A stretch of 9,590 nucleotides of DNA, from assembly GCA_002712645.1 (NCBI GenBank), contig PAUH01000032.1, positions 26,451 to 36,040 of the forward strand. Direction: 5' to 3'. Below, piece by piece: positions 6,859-9,590 of this stretch. The notes under the pieces were generated by a model. That model was given only the letters and a program-made list of their open reading frames with translations, was not told where the DNA came from and did not search any database. Position 1 is the stretch's first letter. The number at the start of each line of letters is the position of its first letter. Both the position numbers and the translations under genes were made by a program. This stretch comes from Methanobacteriota archaeon (lineage in GTDB: Archaea > Thermoplasmatota > Poseidoniia > Poseidoniales > Thalassarchaeaceae).

Positions 6859-7236
6859 ATGTCTGTAGAATCAATATGGGGTGTCTATCATGCCGATGGT
6901 GGCTTAATTGGGGAGATAAAATACGTCGCAGGAGCCTTATTTAGGGGCCAACATTGCTCACTCTGCGACATAACTCACAAAATTGCATGGGAAAAGTCGG
7001 ATATGAAACAACTTAGGAACAAACTCGACATACCCTTTCATCTCGTTCATCTAAATGAGCGTCCAGATGATCTGATTTCATACACCGATGGGAATACCCC
7101 CATTTTAGTTGCAAAGATCGACTCTGGATTCCTAACTATTGCTTCAGATGATGAATTGAAAGAATGTAGCGGTTCCGTGTTATCGCTCTCAGAGCTAATA
7201 TCCGAGAAACTAGCTCATATTGCCGAGTCATCGTGA
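6859..7236 (+). CDS. Small conserved protein with a C-x2-C-D-I-T-H motif, function unknown
   Basis: A 125-residue soluble protein. Its first third has a G-V-Y-H-A-D-G-G-L-I-G-E-I-K-Y block (residues 8-22) followed by H-C-S-L-C-D-I-T-H (32-40). Cys33, Cys36 and His40 could bind metal or act in thiol redox chemistry. A second conserved-looking block is I-P-F-H-L-V-H-L-N-E-R-P (56-67). I recall similar ADGG...CxLCDITH proteins as uncharacterised in bacteria, but no function is known to me. The start could be ATG 6853, ATG 6859 or a TTG at 6838; I chose 6859 because it leaves few residues before the first conserved block, but the choice is uncertain and no Shine-Dalgarno helps. Its last codons overlap the GTG of the dihydrouridine synthase gene by four bases (GTGA, 7233-7236), indicating translational coupling. 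Confidence 0.82.
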   Translation: MSVESIWGVYHADGGLIGEIKYVAGALFRGQHCSLCDITHKIAWEKSDMKQLRNKLDIPFHLVHLNERPDDLISYTDGNTPILVAKIDSGFLTIASDDELKECSGSVLSLSELISEKLAHIAESS

Positions 7237-8240
7237 AATATGGCGCTCCCGGCGAATGGGGCATGCCAACAGGTCCAGTGCCTCTCTTCCTTGCCCCTAT
7301 GGCTGGAGTAACTGATCTGGCATACAGGCTCCTGGCAAGCGAGTGTGGTGCTGATTTCACTATGACCGAGTTCACTGCGGCCTCTGGTCTGTCGAGAAGA
7401 GAAGCAAAATCGTGGTTGAAAATGGATAGCCACCCAAGAGAGCACCCATTTATACCTCAGATATTCGGTGGCGATGAAAATGAGATGGTTTCCACGGTTA
7501 GGATGCTTCAAGATCGCGCGGATGTTATTGACATTAACTTCGGATGCCCGGCGCCCAAGGTATGCAGGAATAATGCAGGAGCGGCTCTATTGAAGGATCC
7601 TGACCGAGTTGTACATCTAGTTAGGTCTTGTATAGAAGCATCCGATATTCCTATTTCCGTCAAGATGAGGCTTGGAACGGGGTCTGGCCCAGACACTGCT
7701 CTCGAGATATCGAAGAGATTGGAAGACGAGGGAGTGATTCGTGTTTGTGTGCATGGGAGAACCTTGAGACAGAGATATTCTGGAATAGCAGATTGGTCCT
7801 CAATTCGTCAGATTGTTGATTCAGTTTCAATTCCGGTCATTGCGAATGGAGACGTAATAGACTCAAGAACTGCAGTTGATTGCTTAGAGTCCACTGGAGC
7901 AGCAGGGCTCATGATAGGAAGGGCCGCTATAGGACGTCCAATGGTATTTCATGAAATAAAGCGAGATCTTGGGTGGACCGATGAAAATCCTCCATGGCAT
8001 AGCGATGATGCGGTAGTTGCAAGACGTTGGTGTTGGGAACGATATCTGCAAATTTGCTCTGAAGTATACGGTGTCAAAGGAAGTAAGAATTCCAAGAGGC
8101 ATGCAGTATCATTCACCAAGGGCTTGCCAGGAGCATCATCCATGAGAGTCGCTCTTCATAAGGCCCATAACCCTGAAGATCTCGGAGAAATGGTGTCTGA
8201 ATATCTGCGAGAACTGGAAGAAGATGCAATTGTCGCATAA
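7233..8240 (+). CDS. dus: tRNA-dihydrouridine synthase (DusB-like)
   Basis: A 335-residue FMN enzyme that reduces uridine to dihydrouridine in the D-loop of tRNA using NADPH. The TIM-barrel signatures are in order: LAPMAGVTD (20-28), a barrel strand P-Q-I-F-G-G (75-80), D-I-N-F-G-C-P-A-P-K-V (100-110) with catalytic Cys105, V-K-M-R-L-G (143-148) with the FMN/substrate Lys144, V-H-G-R-T (173-177) with His174, I-A-N-G-D (203-207) and M-I-G-R-A (227-231). The C-terminal helical tRNA-binding domain fills about 245-335. Length is normal for the family. The GTG at 7233 overlaps the upstream stop; an ATG at 7263 would still give a complete barrel. The gene ends five bases before the convergent regulator's stop. 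Many archaea have a single Dus; which uridine is modified cannot be told from sequence. Confidence 0.93.
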   Translation: MKYGAPGEWGMPTGPVPLFLAPMAGVTDLAYRLLASECGADFTMTEFTAASGLSRREAKSWLKMDSHPREHPFIPQIFGGDENEMVSTVRMLQDRADVIDINFGCPAPKVCRNNAGAALLKDPDRVVHLVRSCIEASDIPISVKMRLGTGSGPDTALEISKRLEDEGVIRVCVHGRTLRQRYSGIADWSSIRQIVDSVSIPVIANGDVIDSRTAVDCLESTGAAGLMIGRAAIGRPMVFHEIKRDLGWTDENPPWHSDDAVVARRWCWERYLQICSEVYGVKGSKNSKRHAVSFTKGLPGASSMRVALHKAHNPEDLGEMVSEYLRELEEDAIVA

Positions 8241-8245
8241 AGGAC

Positions 8246-9325
8246 TCATTCGAGTAAGGAATCTAAACGCTCTGCTACAGACGATATTCTGGATAATGTA
8301 CGCTCGAGTCCGCGAAGTACTGATGCCACTACCTCCCCTCCCGTTGCACCCGTTAATCGATATCCAAGAGGCGCGCGTCCGCCAATTGTGTTGAGCAGCA
8401 CCCTTTGATCAAGAAGAGGTATCTCTTCAAGGGAATTGGATACTTCTTCAATGGTCAAGACCTCTTTTTCAAGACTATTTATCAGCGATTTACATATGTC
8501 ATTTGGAAGACGACCAAGCCCCCCTCTTCCAATCAACCAATCGCTGCCTCTAGCACGATATTGACGACTCAAACTCCCGAACACATCTATCGGTATACGT
8601 GCTTCGACAACTGCTCGCTCCACCATCCCTGCAGATCGCATTCTTTCTAGAATCCGGCCAACTCTGGCGCGACTCCCCCCCGATCGTTCCATGAGTAGAG
8701 AAAGCTCTACAGGACGATCGGAAGAAACCAGTATACTCATCACATCTGAATGAAGGGAGTCGTTTGCTCTAGGTCTGTCACCCCCAAAGCCAAAATCCGT
8801 CACTAACTCCTCTAAAACATCCTTTTCAGAGGATGGGCCAAGTTCTACGATGTCTATCTTGAATGGGAGAGACTCTTCTTCTGCAGAAACTACCATCCTT
8901 GCTGGGCTATTCATGACTCTATCGTACAAGAGAGACAGTCTTTGCTTTGCTATAGTCGTTGCATTGGCTGAAATGAGTTCTATTGCTGTACTGAAGCTAC
9001 CGCCTCTCAACATGTACTTCTTACCCTCACCGCCCCTGACATCAGAGACAAGACCCGATTCTCTAATTTTCACTAACTGATGGTGGATGCCGGTTGATGA
9101 GATTCCAGTAACCTCCGCAATCTCCGCACTTGTCCATCCCTTTCTCAGATCCGACATGAAGCATTTACTCACAATCGAATGCATTCCGCCCTGTTCATCG
9201 GCTATGCTATTCCCCTCACCCCTGGACCTAATTAGGGCCATGCTATCCAGTATCCATGCTAGAAGGATGCTCTTATCGCGGCTTCCCGCAGGAAGAGCGC
9301 TCTCGACAAACCGAACTCTAAGCAC
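8246..9325 (-). CDS. Two-domain winged-helix transcriptional regulator, family unassigned
   Basis: A 359-residue protein starting at GTG 9325 and ending five bases from the convergent dus stop. It has an ArsR-like winged helix at about residues 50-107: W-T-S-A-E-I-A-E-V-T-G-I-S-S-T-G-I-H-H-Q-L is the helix-turn-helix, and G-E-G-K-K-Y-M-L-R is the wing. A second helix-turn-helix lies at about 192-240 (L-S-L-L-M-E-R-S-G-G-S-R-A-R-V-G-R-I-L, then a recognition helix ending R-M-R-S-A-G-M-V). The C-terminal third (about 270-359) is Leu/Glu-rich and helical, perhaps for dimerisation. No cofactor site, metal site or membrane segment was seen, so the signal is unknown. It lies 52 bases downstream of another HTH gene on the same strand, and the two are probably co-transcribed. 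An ATG at codon 29 (9241) is an alternative start. Confidence 0.78.
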   Translation of the reverse strand: MLRVRFVESALPAGSRDKSILLAWILDSMALIRSRGEGNSIADEQGGMHSIVSKCFMSDLRKGWTSAEIAEVTGISSTGIHHQLVKIRESGLVSDVRGGEGKKYMLRGGSFSTAIELISANATTIAKQRLSLLYDRVMNSPARMVVSAEEESLPFKIDIVELGPSSEKDVLEELVTDFGFGGDRPRANDSLHSDVMSILVSSDRPVELSLLMERSGGSRARVGRILERMRSAGMVERAVVEARIPIDVFGSLSRQYRARGSDWLIGRGGLGRLPNDICKSLINSLEKEVLTIEEVSNSLEEIPLLDQRVLLNTIGGRAPLGYRLTGATGGEVVASVLRGLERTLSRISSVAERLDSLLE

Positions 9326-9377
9326 GTAGCGGACTCAAACTAACGGCCCATCAGTGTTGCCAATCAAAGAGCACTAT

Positions 9378-9590
9378 TCACCCTCGGAAACCGACTCTGC
9401 TTTGCATATCGACCCAACCATAGTCGACTGTGGGATTTGAAAGGCAAGATAGATGACTCTCGAGTTTTATCACATCCTCTTGGATTATGCCTCTATTTCT
9501 GAGGACCATCACAGCGCTGTTTACGGCAGAACGAGATCTGCCGAGAGATCTAGCCAGATCGGCCTGACTCCTGAATGAATCTCTTTCCAC
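9378..9590 (-). CDS. HTH-domain protein, C-terminal part (likely truncated by right edge)
   Basis: Seventy codons are visible, ending at TGA 9380-9378. The stretch Q-A-D-L-A-R-S-L-G-R-S-R-S-A-V-N-S-A-V-M (residues 9-28) followed by V-L-R-N-R-G-I-I (29-36) is a typical helix-turn-helix plus recognition helix of the winged-helix type. The remaining residues (about 40-70) contain a V-D-Y-G-W (55-59) but no recognisable domain. The first visible codon, GTG at the very edge, could be a start, but the HTH would then begin almost at residue 7. It is more likely that the gene continues into sequence not shown. Same strand and 52 bases upstream of the two-domain regulator, so probably one transcript. 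Confidence 0.6.
   Translation of the reverse strand: MERDSFRSQADLARSLGRSRSAVNSAVMVLRNRGIIQEDVIKLESHLSCLSNPTVDYGWVDMQSRVGFRG

Noticed and set aside
8405..8650. Plus-strand frame opposite the two-domain regulator
   Set aside because: The minus-strand frame is longer and has two helix-turn-helix domains; the plus product has no recognisable feature.
1..9590. Mobile element, CRISPR array, defence cluster or recent transfer
   Set aside because: No transposase or integrase reading frame, no regularly spaced repeats, no terminal inverted repeats, and no obvious change of base composition along the window.

Overview
The window looks like a stretch of archaeal chromosome, most probably from a marine Thermoplasmatota lineage such as Poseidoniales (Marine Group II) or a close relative. 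The archaeal assignment rests on an unmistakable archaeal-type ribosomal protein uS2, a geranylgeranyl reductase-family flavoprotein of the kind that saturates archaeal lipids, an FKBP26-like three-domain prolyl isomerase, frequent GTG starts and mostly absent Shine-Dalgarno sequences. The narrower lineage is an inference from gene content and style; no search was run.

Layout. On the left edge, on the minus strand, is the 5' part of a UbiD-family decarboxylase gene (1-335). Divergently from it runs a tight plus-strand block: geranylgeranyl reductase-like flavoprotein (415-1659), a full-length CcmF-type cytochrome c heme lyase (1664-4024), an FKBP26-like peptidyl-prolyl isomerase (4070-4765) and a secreted, membrane-anchored type 1 copper protein (4801-5343). 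A 166-base gap leads to an unrecognised lipoprotein (5510-6118). Next come ribosomal protein uS2 (6193-6810), a small conserved protein with a Cys-x2-Cys-Asp-Ile-Thr-His motif (about 6859-7236) and a tRNA-dihydrouridine synthase (7233-8240) whose start overlaps the stop of the small gene. Convergent to these, on the minus strand, are a two-domain winged-helix regulator (8246-9325) and, upstream of it, the C-terminal part of another HTH protein that runs off the right edge (9378-9590).

How the genes fit together. The left half is about membrane and cell-envelope redox chemistry: isoprenoid/lipid metabolism (UbiD, geranylgeranyl reductase), attachment of heme to c-type cytochromes (CcmF), protein folding (FKBP) and an exported copper electron carrier. 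The middle is translation (uS2 and tRNA dihydrouridylation, with a small cysteine protein coupled to the latter). The right end is transcriptional regulation. No mobile element, CRISPR array, rRNA or convincing tRNA was seen, and no gap between genes exceeds about 170 bases. The region reads as ordinary chromosomal backbone; the points most worth a second look are the CcmF/cupredoxin block, the small CxxC protein coupled to dus, and the hairpin that holds the Shine-Dalgarno sequence of the FKBP gene.
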